Below, piece by piece: positions 57,554 to 64,000 of a stretch of DNA of 64,000 nt. Numbering within the stretch: position 1 is the stretch's first letter; each line of letters starts with the position of its first letter. The notes beneath the pieces were generated by a model that ran no database searches, was not told where the DNA came from, and was given only the letters and a program-made list of their open reading frames with translations. Both the position numbers and the translations under genes were made by a program. Source of the stretch: Enterococcus lacertideformus (GTDB lineage: Bacteria; Bacillota; Bacilli; Lactobacillales; Enterococcaceae); the NCBI GenBank assembly GCA_015680865.1, contig JADAKE010000005.1, positions 60,657 through 124,656 of the forward strand, read 5' to 3'.

Positions 57554-58177
57554 TTACAAAAAGCTAACAGCTAAATTAAAAAGGTAATGTGTTAGCCAAC
57601 TTCCCCATATCGTTCCTGTCTTTTGGTAAGCATCATTAAAAATGAAACGCGCACCGCCCTGAATAAATAAAATATGAAGAGTTGCAAAAAAAATCGAACC
57701 ATTATAATACGTGGTGAAATGGGCTAAACCAAAGATTAAACTAGCAATTAATGAAGCAACCCAAAATTGATCTATCTGTAACTGAATTACTCTTACTATC
57801 AATATCGTAAATAGCTCTTCTCCCATTACAGCAAATGGCATGATTCCAAATAAAAAAAAAGCAGAAAATATTAGTTCATTTTCCCCTTTAAATGAAGCAT
57901 TTGGTATCAAAATTAAAAGAAAAGCGATAATCGATATCCAAAAATAAGCGATTACCACACTATTCATCACTACTTTAGCAAATTTTTTAATTGTTATTTC
58001 AGGTTTTTGAAATAATAGAACAATCCCTTTTTTCCCAAAAGTTAACAAAAAAGCTAAACTTCCAGTCACAAATAATGAAAAAAATCGGATAGGAAACGGA
58101 CCAGTTATCAACAACAAATAACCTGCTACTAATAAAATAGCACTCAGTATTATTTTTAAAGAATTTTTTTCTCTCAT
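57554..58177 (-). CDS. CPBP-family intramembrane metalloprotease
   Basis: The 207-residue protein has about six membrane segments and the ABI/CPBP motifs: GEELFTILIVR (paired glutamates and a downstream arginine), FGLAHFTTYY and the C-terminal WGSWLTHYLFNL histidine. In bacteria such proteins are linked to bacteriocin self-immunity or prenyl-CAAX-like processing, but no bacteriocin gene is visible here. A purine-rich site precedes ATG 58177. The polysaccharide deacetylase gene is 54 bases upstream, so co-transcription is possible. Confidence 0.82.
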   Translation of the reverse strand: MREKNSLKIILSAILLVAGYLLLITGPFPIRFFSLFVTGSLAFLLTFGKKGIVLLFQKPEITIKKFAKVVMNSVVIAYFWISIIAFLLILIPNASFKGENELIFSAFFLFGIMPFAVMGEELFTILIVRVIQLQIDQFWVASLIASLIFGLAHFTTYYNGSIFFATLHILFIQGGARFIFNDAYQKTGTIWGSWLTHYLFNLAVSFL

Positions 58178-58231
58178 TTTTTCTCCTCCAATACACGACT
58201 ACCTTCACTTTAAATGTCTTTATTGAATCAA

Positions 58232-59152
58232 TTACGATAATATACCAAAATGATAGCCTTTTTCTTTATAAAAATTAATCACTTTAGGTAACGCTTCACT
58301 GGTCAATGATTGATCCAGACCATCATGCATTAAAACTACTTGAACCTGTTGATTGGTACTTGTTTTATAAGAAGCCTCTAGGTAGTTCATCATTTCATCA
58401 ATCGTTGTTGGCCTTTCTTCTAGTGGGGATGCATCACCTACGGATGCATTCCAATCAATCCACTGAACACTCGAACGGTCTAATAAATGATCTGCATTAG
58501 TTAAACCTTCCCAAGACATATGACCTCCTGGATAACGCCAAACTTTTGACACAAACTCTTTCCCTAAATAATTGTTTAATATTTCCTTATTCTTTATAAA
58601 TTCTCGTTCAATTTGTGGGACGCTGGCATGACCATTAGGATAAAGTAAATTGTAGTCATGAGAATAGCCATGTAATGCAATAGCGTGACCTTCTGTTAAT
58701 TGACGTTTCAGCATTTGTTGCGTTTGATCATTCACCTTACTTCCCAAAATAAAAAATGTCGCTGGTACTTGATTTTCTTTTAATATATCTAAGATTTTAG
58801 GCGTCATCGTTAAGTGGATACCATCATCAAAAGTTAAAAATACTAATGGATGACCGTCATATTTTTCCTCGTTATTGATGTATCGCTTAATTTTTTTAGT
58901 TTCGTGCGCATATCGCCTAGCTTCTATGTTGTGATTCATACCTGGTGCTATTTTTTCCATCGTTTGTTTATCCATTAAAAGAGCAGATGATTTCGTCCAT
59001 TTACTTTCTTTATTTCTAATTACTTTTTCGTTTCCTTTAAAACCTCTATCCGTTGACTCTTTTTCTATTTTCACGATAACTAAACTGATTCCGCTGAACA
59101 GTATGACAAGTAAAATGCTAATATTTATTACTCTTTTACAAAAACCTTTCAT
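58232..59152 (-). CDS. Polysaccharide deacetylase (NodB-domain, membrane-anchored)
   Basis: The 306-residue protein has an N-terminal membrane anchor (ISILLVILFSGISLVIV) and a charged linker. The carbohydrate esterase 4 domain shows LVFLTFDDGIHL (catalytic Asp-Asp), ATFFILGSKVN, ALHGYSHDYN (metal-binding His-x3-His as H-G-Y-S-H) and RYPGGHMSW, with LMHDG near the end. It removes acetyl groups from cell-wall N-acetylglucosamine or a similar polymer, which in enterococci raises lysozyme resistance (PgdA-like). No other catalytic domain is fused. Confidence 0.9.
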   Translation of the reverse strand: MKGFCKRVINISILLVILFSGISLVIVKIEKESTDRGFKGNEKVIRNKESKWTKSSALLMDKQTMEKIAPGMNHNIEARRYAHETKKIKRYINNEEKYDGHPLVFLTFDDGIHLTMTPKILDILKENQVPATFFILGSKVNDQTQQMLKRQLTEGHAIALHGYSHDYNLLYPNGHASVPQIEREFIKNKEILNNYLGKEFVSKVWRYPGGHMSWEGLTNADHLLDRSSVQWIDWNASVGDASPLEERPTTIDEMMNYLEASYKTSTNQQVQVVLMHDGLDQSLTSEALPKVINFYKEKGYHFGILS

Positions 59153-59218
59153 TTTCTTGTATCCTTTCCTTTTACTCTGTTAGATAAAAGACAGTCTTTA
59201 GTTATCTCTGGCTATTCT

Positions 59219-60724
59219 TTAAATCATTTTATTTATCTTCTTTTTTTCATAATAAAATAAAGCACGATTGATTCGATTGATATGATACAGTTCTAAATCA
59301 ATAGACGTAATGATTAATTTGTTATTTTTTTCTAATTTATACTTATTTAGTAATTTTTGATATTTTTTATTCACTAAAATAACTGAATTTCGTAAATTAT
59401 TTAAATTTTCCAAAGGATCTGTACCGATCAAAATACTTTCAATATGAATTTTTTTATCCGAAAATACTCGATACAACGTTAATTTAATAATTTCTATATT
59501 GGGGAGGGAGGCACTAACAATCATTATTTTTGTTGGTGGAATATATTGGCGTAAAATCAACTCTATTTGCATAGATAGATAAATCAGTTGATTATGATCA
59601 ATCGGACGCTTACTTCCTTTTTTTAACATCCATTGATAAATAACTTCCTTCGTTTTCAAAAAAATTGATTTTTCGAATTCTTTTTTTCCAACAAAAAATG
59701 ATGGATTTCTACTTGGAATAATTCCTTGTAAATCTAATAGAAATTTTTTATAAAGATAGATGATGACGGTTTTTAAAATAGGATCTTTCACTAATTGTTC
59801 TCCCACTCTCTCGAAATTATTTTCAAATAAATCAAGAAGCATGGTTGATTTAGGATTATTGAAGATTAATTCATTGACTTGCGCAGCATCATCTTCTGTC
59901 CATTGATCAGAGAATAAACAATTATGAGTACAACAATAAATCAATAATAAGTAATCATAATCATTTTCTGTAAATTTAATATTCAACGTTCTTTCAATTG
60001 TAAGGTCCGCATGTTTTTTTATTTTCTTATAAGCAAAAAGTTCCTTGACCTTGTTAAGTTCCTTTGGGGACTCCGTAAAAGGGGAATAATTCCGTCGTTT
60101 CCATGAAAGAATACACAAATATTCAAAAAAACCAAATTCATCTGTTGTTTTTTCCAAAAAATCTTTTGTAAGTAAAGGATTGATAGAAAGGATAAATGAA
60201 TGTGCTAGATCAATTTCTTGTCGGCTAAATTCATAGCAATGGATCCCAAAGCGATATTCGAGAAGTGCTATAAGAAATCTGATTCTATATTCTTCACCTT
60301 CTACTGTATTTTTATTTAAAGTTAGTCCGATCATTTGTAAGTAATACGCACATCTTTGCTTGATTCTATAGGCTTGAGCAATAGATAAAAAATATTCGTC
60401 AACAAATACAGTGAACGGACTATTTACGTTTAATAATAAAAATTTTAAGCATTCAAGAAAAATGGATTGTTCATAAATTGCATAGAATAATTCATTTTTA
60501 CTTACACCTTCATATATCTCGATATCAGCAAAATTTCTTCCCAATATAATTTGGGCAATCCCTGAAAAATCACTGTTTAATTCTTGTAAAAAATCCCTTG
60601 TGGATGTTTCAGTTAATGAACAACACCTACTCAAGTGCTTGATATCCGATATTTTATTCTCTATAAGCAGATCGCACAATCGGATTTTTTTTCTAATTCT
60701 TGTTTCTAAAAAATGATCTAGCAA
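59219..60724 (-). CDS. Mga-like transcriptional regulator
   Basis: The 501-residue protein begins MLDHFLETRIRKKIRLCDLL with an N-terminal winged helix (KHLSRCCSLTETSTRDFLQE). A long PRD-like helical region follows (YRIKQRCAYYLQMIGLTLNK, EYRIRFLIALLEYRFGI), then a C-terminal domain (ILRQYIPPTKIMIVSASLPN). It has the same length and layout as the gene at 61075-62580, so the two are probably paralogues. It lies next to the deacetylase and a wall-protein gene, which are possible targets. Mga family control of surface genes is known in streptococci; the target here is inferred. Confidence 0.75.
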   Translation of the reverse strand: MLDHFLETRIRKKIRLCDLLIENKISDIKHLSRCCSLTETSTRDFLQELNSDFSGIAQIILGRNFADIEIYEGVSKNELFYAIYEQSIFLECLKFLLLNVNSPFTVFVDEYFLSIAQAYRIKQRCAYYLQMIGLTLNKNTVEGEEYRIRFLIALLEYRFGIHCYEFSRQEIDLAHSFILSINPLLTKDFLEKTTDEFGFFEYLCILSWKRRNYSPFTESPKELNKVKELFAYKKIKKHADLTIERTLNIKFTENDYDYLLLIYCCTHNCLFSDQWTEDDAAQVNELIFNNPKSTMLLDLFENNFERVGEQLVKDPILKTVIIYLYKKFLLDLQGIIPSRNPSFFVGKKEFEKSIFLKTKEVIYQWMLKKGSKRPIDHNQLIYLSMQIELILRQYIPPTKIMIVSASLPNIEIIKLTLYRVFSDKKIHIESILIGTDPLENLNNLRNSVILVNKKYQKLLNKYKLEKNNKLIITSIDLELYHINRINRALFYYEKKKINKMI

Positions 60725-60750
60725 CTAGGATCCCTCCGCGTTTGAAATTC

Positions 60751-61047
60751 TTAGTCAATTTTTTTTGTCTTTTCTACGATTTCTTCAATAACACACTTTA
60801 CATGTAATTTACATTCTTCCAATTGATTGTTTATATAAACAAAATCATTCTTTTTCAAATTGGGATCTTTTTCTAAAACAGCGTGTGCCTCTAATACGGT
60901 GCACTTCATTTTTCGATAGTCTAAATTGATCTTCTTATCTGAATTCAAATACAATAAATATTCCACTGTATCAAACAAGCGATAACAACTAGAGACTTTT
61001 TCCAAACATTGAAATAAATATTTTCGATTCTCTTGGCTTGTTGGCAT
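60751..61047 (-). CDS. Small hypothetical protein between two Mga-like genes
   Basis: 98 residues, MPTSQENRKYLFQCLEKVSS, helical and charged, with four cysteines and no signal or membrane segment. No family was recognised. It is 26 bases before the second Mga-like gene and 27 after the third, so all three may form one operon. The tight packing suggests a functional link to these regulators, for example as a co-regulator. Confidence 0.6.
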   Translation of the reverse strand: MPTSQENRKYLFQCLEKVSSCYRLFDTVEYLLYLNSDKKINLDYRKMKCTVLEAHAVLEKDPNLKKNDFVYINNQLEECKLHVKCVIEEIVEKTKKID

Positions 61048-61074
61048 ACTCTCTCTCCAAAAAATGTGACATTT

Positions 61075-62580
61075 TTATCTACACATATATTCTGTAAATT
61101 TATTTTCCTCATACTGCGAAATAATTTTTCGTAATTTCTCTATTTGATGAACACTAAAGTCTATAGAAACTTCCGCAATTCTATTGCTTTTATCTAATTC
61201 CATCTCTCTAACAACTCTTAAAAACCGTTTATTTAGAACAAAAATACTGCTTTTTTTCAATTTTAAATCGTTAAAGTCATGAACCCCTATTAAAAATTCT
61301 GTAATCACTATCGAAGTAGCCATCTCTTTTCGCAAAATGGACGTTAGTATTTGTAAATCGGCTAACGAATCAGCAATAAGAATCAATTCAACTGGTTCGA
61401 TAAATTGTCTAATAATCTTTTCAATTTGAATACTTAAATAAATCACATGTTTATCATCTACTGGATAACTCATCTTTATGTCTTTTCTCCATTTGTCAAT
61501 AGTTGAAAACATAATGATACAGCAGTTTTTCTGATTCAGATTAGCTTCTTTGTCAACAAAAAAATTATTATCAGGAATAATACATTGAAGGTTAAAAATG
61601 AATTTTCGTAAAAAACAAACGATGATTAGTTTAAATGTTTCATTTTGTACAAGTTTTTCCCCAAATCGCTCTGTAAATAAGTCAATCAATCTGATATATT
61701 TATCGTTATTAAATAAAAAGTGATTATACGTTTTAGTGACGTCATGTGGCGTCCAATTATCTGCAAATAAACAATTATTAGTTGAACAATATACTAAAAA
61801 TAGATACTCATAATCTGATTCATTAAATTCTATAGACATTCCTTGTTCAATTAATTTTGCAGAATTCTTTAGCTTTTCAAAATTCAACTTTTTTTTCAAT
61901 GAATCAAACTCAGTAGACACTGGAAGGTTAAGCTCATACTGTGTCCTTTTCCAAGATAAAAAAACTAAATATTCAAAAAAGCCGTATTCCTCTTCCATTA
62001 CTTCGATTACTTCTTTACTGATTACTTTATTCGTTGAATTGACGAAGGTTCTAATACACTTTTTGCTTTGATCGTCTATTTCATAAAGGTTTACTCCATA
62101 CTTATAATGTAATAATGCGATCAAATATCTAATTCTGTATTCGGGCCCCACTACGGCATTCTTTTCTTCTTTCAAACCAATCGAACAAAGAAAATAAATA
62201 CATTTTTTTCTATATCTATAAGCATTAGAGACGGAGGTAAAATTTTCAGAAGCATATTCCAAGAAGCTCACTGATTTCTCTTTTTCAACTAATAAGTATT
62301 TTATACAATGTAAGACATCAGATTTCTCATAAATCGCATGAAACAATTGAAGTTTACTTCTATTTTTCGGGATTTTGGTAATAATGTTTTGTTTTGTGCA
62401 TGTAATAGTTAGTACATTTGTCAACTCTAAATTGATTTCATTTATCAGTTTTTTAATTAAGTTTATCTTTATATCTAACAAATCACTGATCTTTTTGAAA
62501 TTAATTTTAGGGTAATCAAGTAACGTATTTAAAAGCTTTACTTTACGGTTGATGTTATTTTCAATGTAGCTATCTAACAT
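61075..62580 (-). CDS. Mga-like transcriptional regulator
   Basis: The 501-residue protein starts MLDSYIENNINRKVKLLNTL with an N-terminal winged helix (KISDLLDIKINLIKKLINEI). The middle helical part contains YRYRKKCIYFLCSIGLKEEK and EYRIRYLIALLHYKYGVNLY. The C-terminal part, ELILIADSLADLQILTSILR, resembles an EIIB-like fold. AGGAGG precedes ATG 62580. It is a paralogue of the 59219-60724 protein and more distantly of 46498-47883. It lies directly downstream of the (EN)n wall-protein gene, a likely target. Confidence 0.75.
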   Translation of the reverse strand: MLDSYIENNINRKVKLLNTLLDYPKINFKKISDLLDIKINLIKKLINEINLELTNVLTITCTKQNIITKIPKNRSKLQLFHAIYEKSDVLHCIKYLLVEKEKSVSFLEYASENFTSVSNAYRYRKKCIYFLCSIGLKEEKNAVVGPEYRIRYLIALLHYKYGVNLYEIDDQSKKCIRTFVNSTNKVISKEVIEVMEEEYGFFEYLVFLSWKRTQYELNLPVSTEFDSLKKKLNFEKLKNSAKLIEQGMSIEFNESDYEYLFLVYCSTNNCLFADNWTPHDVTKTYNHFLFNNDKYIRLIDLFTERFGEKLVQNETFKLIIVCFLRKFIFNLQCIIPDNNFFVDKEANLNQKNCCIIMFSTIDKWRKDIKMSYPVDDKHVIYLSIQIEKIIRQFIEPVELILIADSLADLQILTSILRKEMATSIVITEFLIGVHDFNDLKLKKSSIFVLNKRFLRVVREMELDKSNRIAEVSIDFSVHQIEKLRKIISQYEENKFTEYMCR

Positions 62581-62669
62581 GCTATTTTCCTCCTTTTAGA
62601 TTTTTTAGTAGGATAACTAAATATGTTATACAAAAAATATTATTCTGTCCATTTCCAAATTATAGAAAA

Positions 62670-62704
62670 TAAAAGGACTGTGCCATTTCGGTATAGTCCT
62701 TTTA
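62670..62704 (-). terminator. Terminator of the wall-protein gene
   Basis: AAAAGGACT pairs with AGTCCTTTT, extended by GT/AC bases, with a short loop and A/T tails on both sides. It follows the long 3' untranslated region after the wall-protein stop. Confidence 0.8.
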
Positions 62705-62720
62705 TCTTTCCAACCATGTA

Positions 62721-62820
62721 TAGGTTAGAAGTTATTTTTGCAAATAGCTCGTATTCTTACCAATCGGAGGGGGGACGTTTTTAAGAATCTATCCTATTTA
62801 ATCAAATAACTTCTAGCCTA
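62721..62820 (-). ncRNA. Structured 3'UTR element or small RNA with C-rich loop (candidate)
   Basis: On the reverse strand the arms TAGGCTAGAAGTTATTT and AAATAACTTCTAACCTA (16 of 17 pairs) enclose a second perfect helix ATTCTTA/TAAGAAT (62788-62782 and 62759-62753). Its loop contains CCCCCCTCC (62774-62766). It lies between the wall-protein stop and its terminator. C-rich single-stranded loops pair with Shine-Dalgarno sequences in several Firmicutes sRNAs (UCCC-motif sRNAs). An RNA role is inferred from structure only. Confidence 0.4.
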
Positions 62821-62837
62821 ATTTTTTAATAAGCTGG

Positions 62838-64000
62838 TTACTTCCTTGCTTTTCTCATCCTTTTAACAAGGAATAAAAAGTAGCCAATCATGCCCATTCC
62901 TGCTGGCACGCCTAATGGAGCAAACGCACTTGCTTTTTCAGCTGTTTGCGGATATTTCTTTGCTTCTTTGTGTGACACCTTCTTTGACTGATATTTTTGA
63001 CGATTTCCCGTTTGTTCTTTCCTGATCGAGATAGAGGAATCCTCTTTATCTTCTACCGGTTTTGGTTTTTCATCCATTCGACTTTCCCAACGTTTTTTAT
63101 ATCTATCCATTCGACTTTCCCAACGCTTTTGTTTTCGTTGCAATCTGCTTGCTAGACGCTGTTTCCGTCGTTCCAGTCTGCTTGAGTATCTTTCGCTACT
63201 ATTTTTTCTGGATCCATTCTTATTTATATTCTTATTTATATTCTTATTTATATTCTTATTTACATTCTTATTTATATTTTCGTTTTTATTAATGTTTTCG
63301 TTGACATTTTCATTCTCGTTGACATTTTCGTTCTCATTAGTATTTTTATTCTCATTTACATTTTCATTACCGTTCTCATTTTCGTTAGCATTCTCGTTAG
63401 CATTTTCGTTCTCATTTTCGTTAGCATTCTCATTTACATTTTCGTTCTCATTTACATTTTCGTTCTCATTTACATTTTCGTTCTCATTTACATTTTCGTT
63501 CTCATTTACATTTTCGTTCTCATTTACATTTTCGTTCTCATTTACATTTTCATTTTCGTTCTCATTCTCGTTAGCATTTTCGTTCTCATTCTCGTTAGCA
63601 TTTTCGTTCTCATTGCCAGGTACACCATCTCCATCTGGAGCTGGGTCTTCATCTCTTTCGCCTGGTAAACCTGGAGTTGGTGCTGGGGCTTCACCTCTTT
63701 CGCCTGGTAAACCTGGAGTTTCACCTCTTTCGCCTGGTAAACCTGGAGTTTCACCTCTTTCGCCTGGGAAACCTGGAATTGGACGTAGACCTTCACCATC
63801 TATTCCTGGGAAACCTGGAATTGGACGTAGACCTTCACCATCTATTCCTGGGAAACCTGGAGTTGGACGTAGACCTTCACCATCTATTCCTGGGAAACCT
63901 GGAGTTGGTGCTGGGGCTTCACCTCTTTCGCCTGGGAAACCTGGAGTTGGTGCTGGGGCTTCACCTCTTTCGCCTGGGAAACCTGGAGTTTCACCTCTTT
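62838..64000 (-). CDS. Cell-wall-anchored protein with collagen-like and (Glu-Asn)n repeats, partial (N-terminus outside window)
   Basis: The reverse frame is open from the window edge to TAA at 62838, at least 386 codons. From the N-terminal side it has proline/glycine repeats such as [14 protein letters not shown] and [14 protein letters not shown]. Next is an acidic-asparagine stalk of [10 protein letters not shown] units (about 63250-63620) and a basic segment with two copies of KRWESRMD. The tail [40 protein letters not shown] completes it. That end has every part of a sortase signal except that LPXTG is YPQTA. Collagen-like triplets are imperfect. No adhesin domain is visible in the window. 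Three Mga-like genes lie downstream. Confidence 0.85.
   Translation of the reverse strand, partial: RGETPGFPGERGEAPAPTPGFPGERGEAPAPTPGFPGIDGEGLRPTPGFPGIDGEGLRPIPGFPGIDGEGLRPIPGFPGERGETPGLPGERGETPGLPGERGEAPAPTPGLPGERDEDPAPDGDGVPGNENENANENENENANENENENENVNENENVNENENVNENENVNENENVNENENVNENENVNENANENENENANENANENENGNENVNENKNTNENENVNENENVNENINKNENINKNVNKNINKNINKNINKNGSRKNSSERYSSRLERRKQRLASRLQRKQKRWESRMDRYKKRWESRMDEKPKPVEDKEDSSISIRKEQTGNRQKYQSKKVSHKEAKKYPQTAEKASAFAPLGVPAGMGMIGYFLFLVKRMRKARK
63427..63552 (-). repeat. 18-bp tandem repeats encoding ENENVN
   Basis: Seven direct copies of TTCTCATTTACATTTTCG (plus strand), six identical and the last differing at its final base, encode six-residue units of the acidic stalk. 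Copy number is likely to vary by slippage. Confidence 0.9.
63650..64000 (-). repeat. 30- and 42-bp collagen-like repeats
   Basis: Repeated units encode [10 protein letters not shown] (10 residues), [14 protein letters not shown] and [16 protein letters not shown] (14 residues) in the wall-protein frame. Near-identical DNA among copies indicates recent expansion. The array continues beyond the window. Confidence 0.88.

Noticed and set aside
63427..63552. CRISPR-like array
   Set aside because: The 18-base units are directly adjacent without unique spacers and keep a reading frame, so they are protein-coding tandem repeats.
63542..63799. Separate reverse-strand protein of 85 residues rich in VYQAKEV
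   Set aside because: It is another frame of the repeat DNA. The frame with collagen-like and EN repeats is open to the sorting signal and is the coding one.

Overview
The window looks like low-GC Firmicutes DNA of the genus Enterococcus, most likely the E. faecium / durans / hirae group. I infer this from the mvk-mvaD-pmk-fni mevalonate operon, the infC-rpmI leader, AdhE, yajC-tgt, the Wzy-type capsule module, Mga-like regulators and the gagtgtgggacaaa/gaggctgggaca intergenic hairpin repeats. The species cannot be fixed from sequence reading alone. No rRNA, tRNA, phage, intact insertion sequence or CRISPR array was seen.

Layout. 1-990: translation operon (rpmI partial, infC) with an attenuator leader. 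990-3270: pentapeptide-repeat protein, CorA-type transporter and a frameshifted deoxynucleoside kinase. 3580-7650: mevalonate-to-IPP/DMAPP operon. 7760-24150: a coherent catabolic island for unsaturated rhamnogalacturonan disaccharide. A TRAP transporter imports substrate and a GH105 hydrolase splits it. KduI-KduD-KdgK-KdgA handle the uronate half, and RhaM-RhaA-RhaB-RhaD-FucO the rhamnose half. KdgR (IclR) and two AraC-type proteins regulate. CcpA-like cre sites lie at the kdgA and GH105 operons, and a large palindrome lies before rhaB. 24350-31240: adhE with a Rex-like box, yajC, tgt, a DUF975 protein, a PepSY protein and an OsmC/Ohr protein. 31440-45630: a Wzy-dependent exopolysaccharide/capsule locus (Wzx, Ugd, epimerase, glycosyltransferases, EpsG-like polymerase, CpsE, CpsB, CpsD, CpsC) that also encodes a sortase and a secreted protein with a sorting-signal-like tail. 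45750-64000: surface and regulatory region with three Mga-like regulators, a large secreted Ig-repeat protein, a shattered M60 mucin-binding metalloprotease, a CPBP protease, a polysaccharide deacetylase and the C-terminal part of a repeat-rich wall protein with a non-canonical YPQTA sorting motif.

The most striking property is the density of gene lesions. In-frame stop codons replace sense codons in kduI, rhaD, rhaB, both AraC-type regulators, two capsule glycosyltransferases and the M60 protease (twice). rhaM lacks its 5' end, and ugd appears to have lost about 14 codons just after its catalytic cysteine. Several other genes are shifted by one base, usually in homopolymers (dNK, adhE, rhaB, flippase, a capsule membrane protein, the sortase-substrate-like protein, M60). 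The homopolymer cases could be sequencing errors. The nonsense codons are harder to explain that way and suggest decay of the rhamnose and capsule functions.

Candidates most worth following up are: the decayed rhamnogalacturonide/TRAP island; the sortase-substrate pair inside the capsule locus; the YPQTA-anchored (EN)n/collagen-like surface protein with a structured, C-rich 3'UTR; and the unanchored six-Ig-repeat protein next to the M60 mucinase-like gene.
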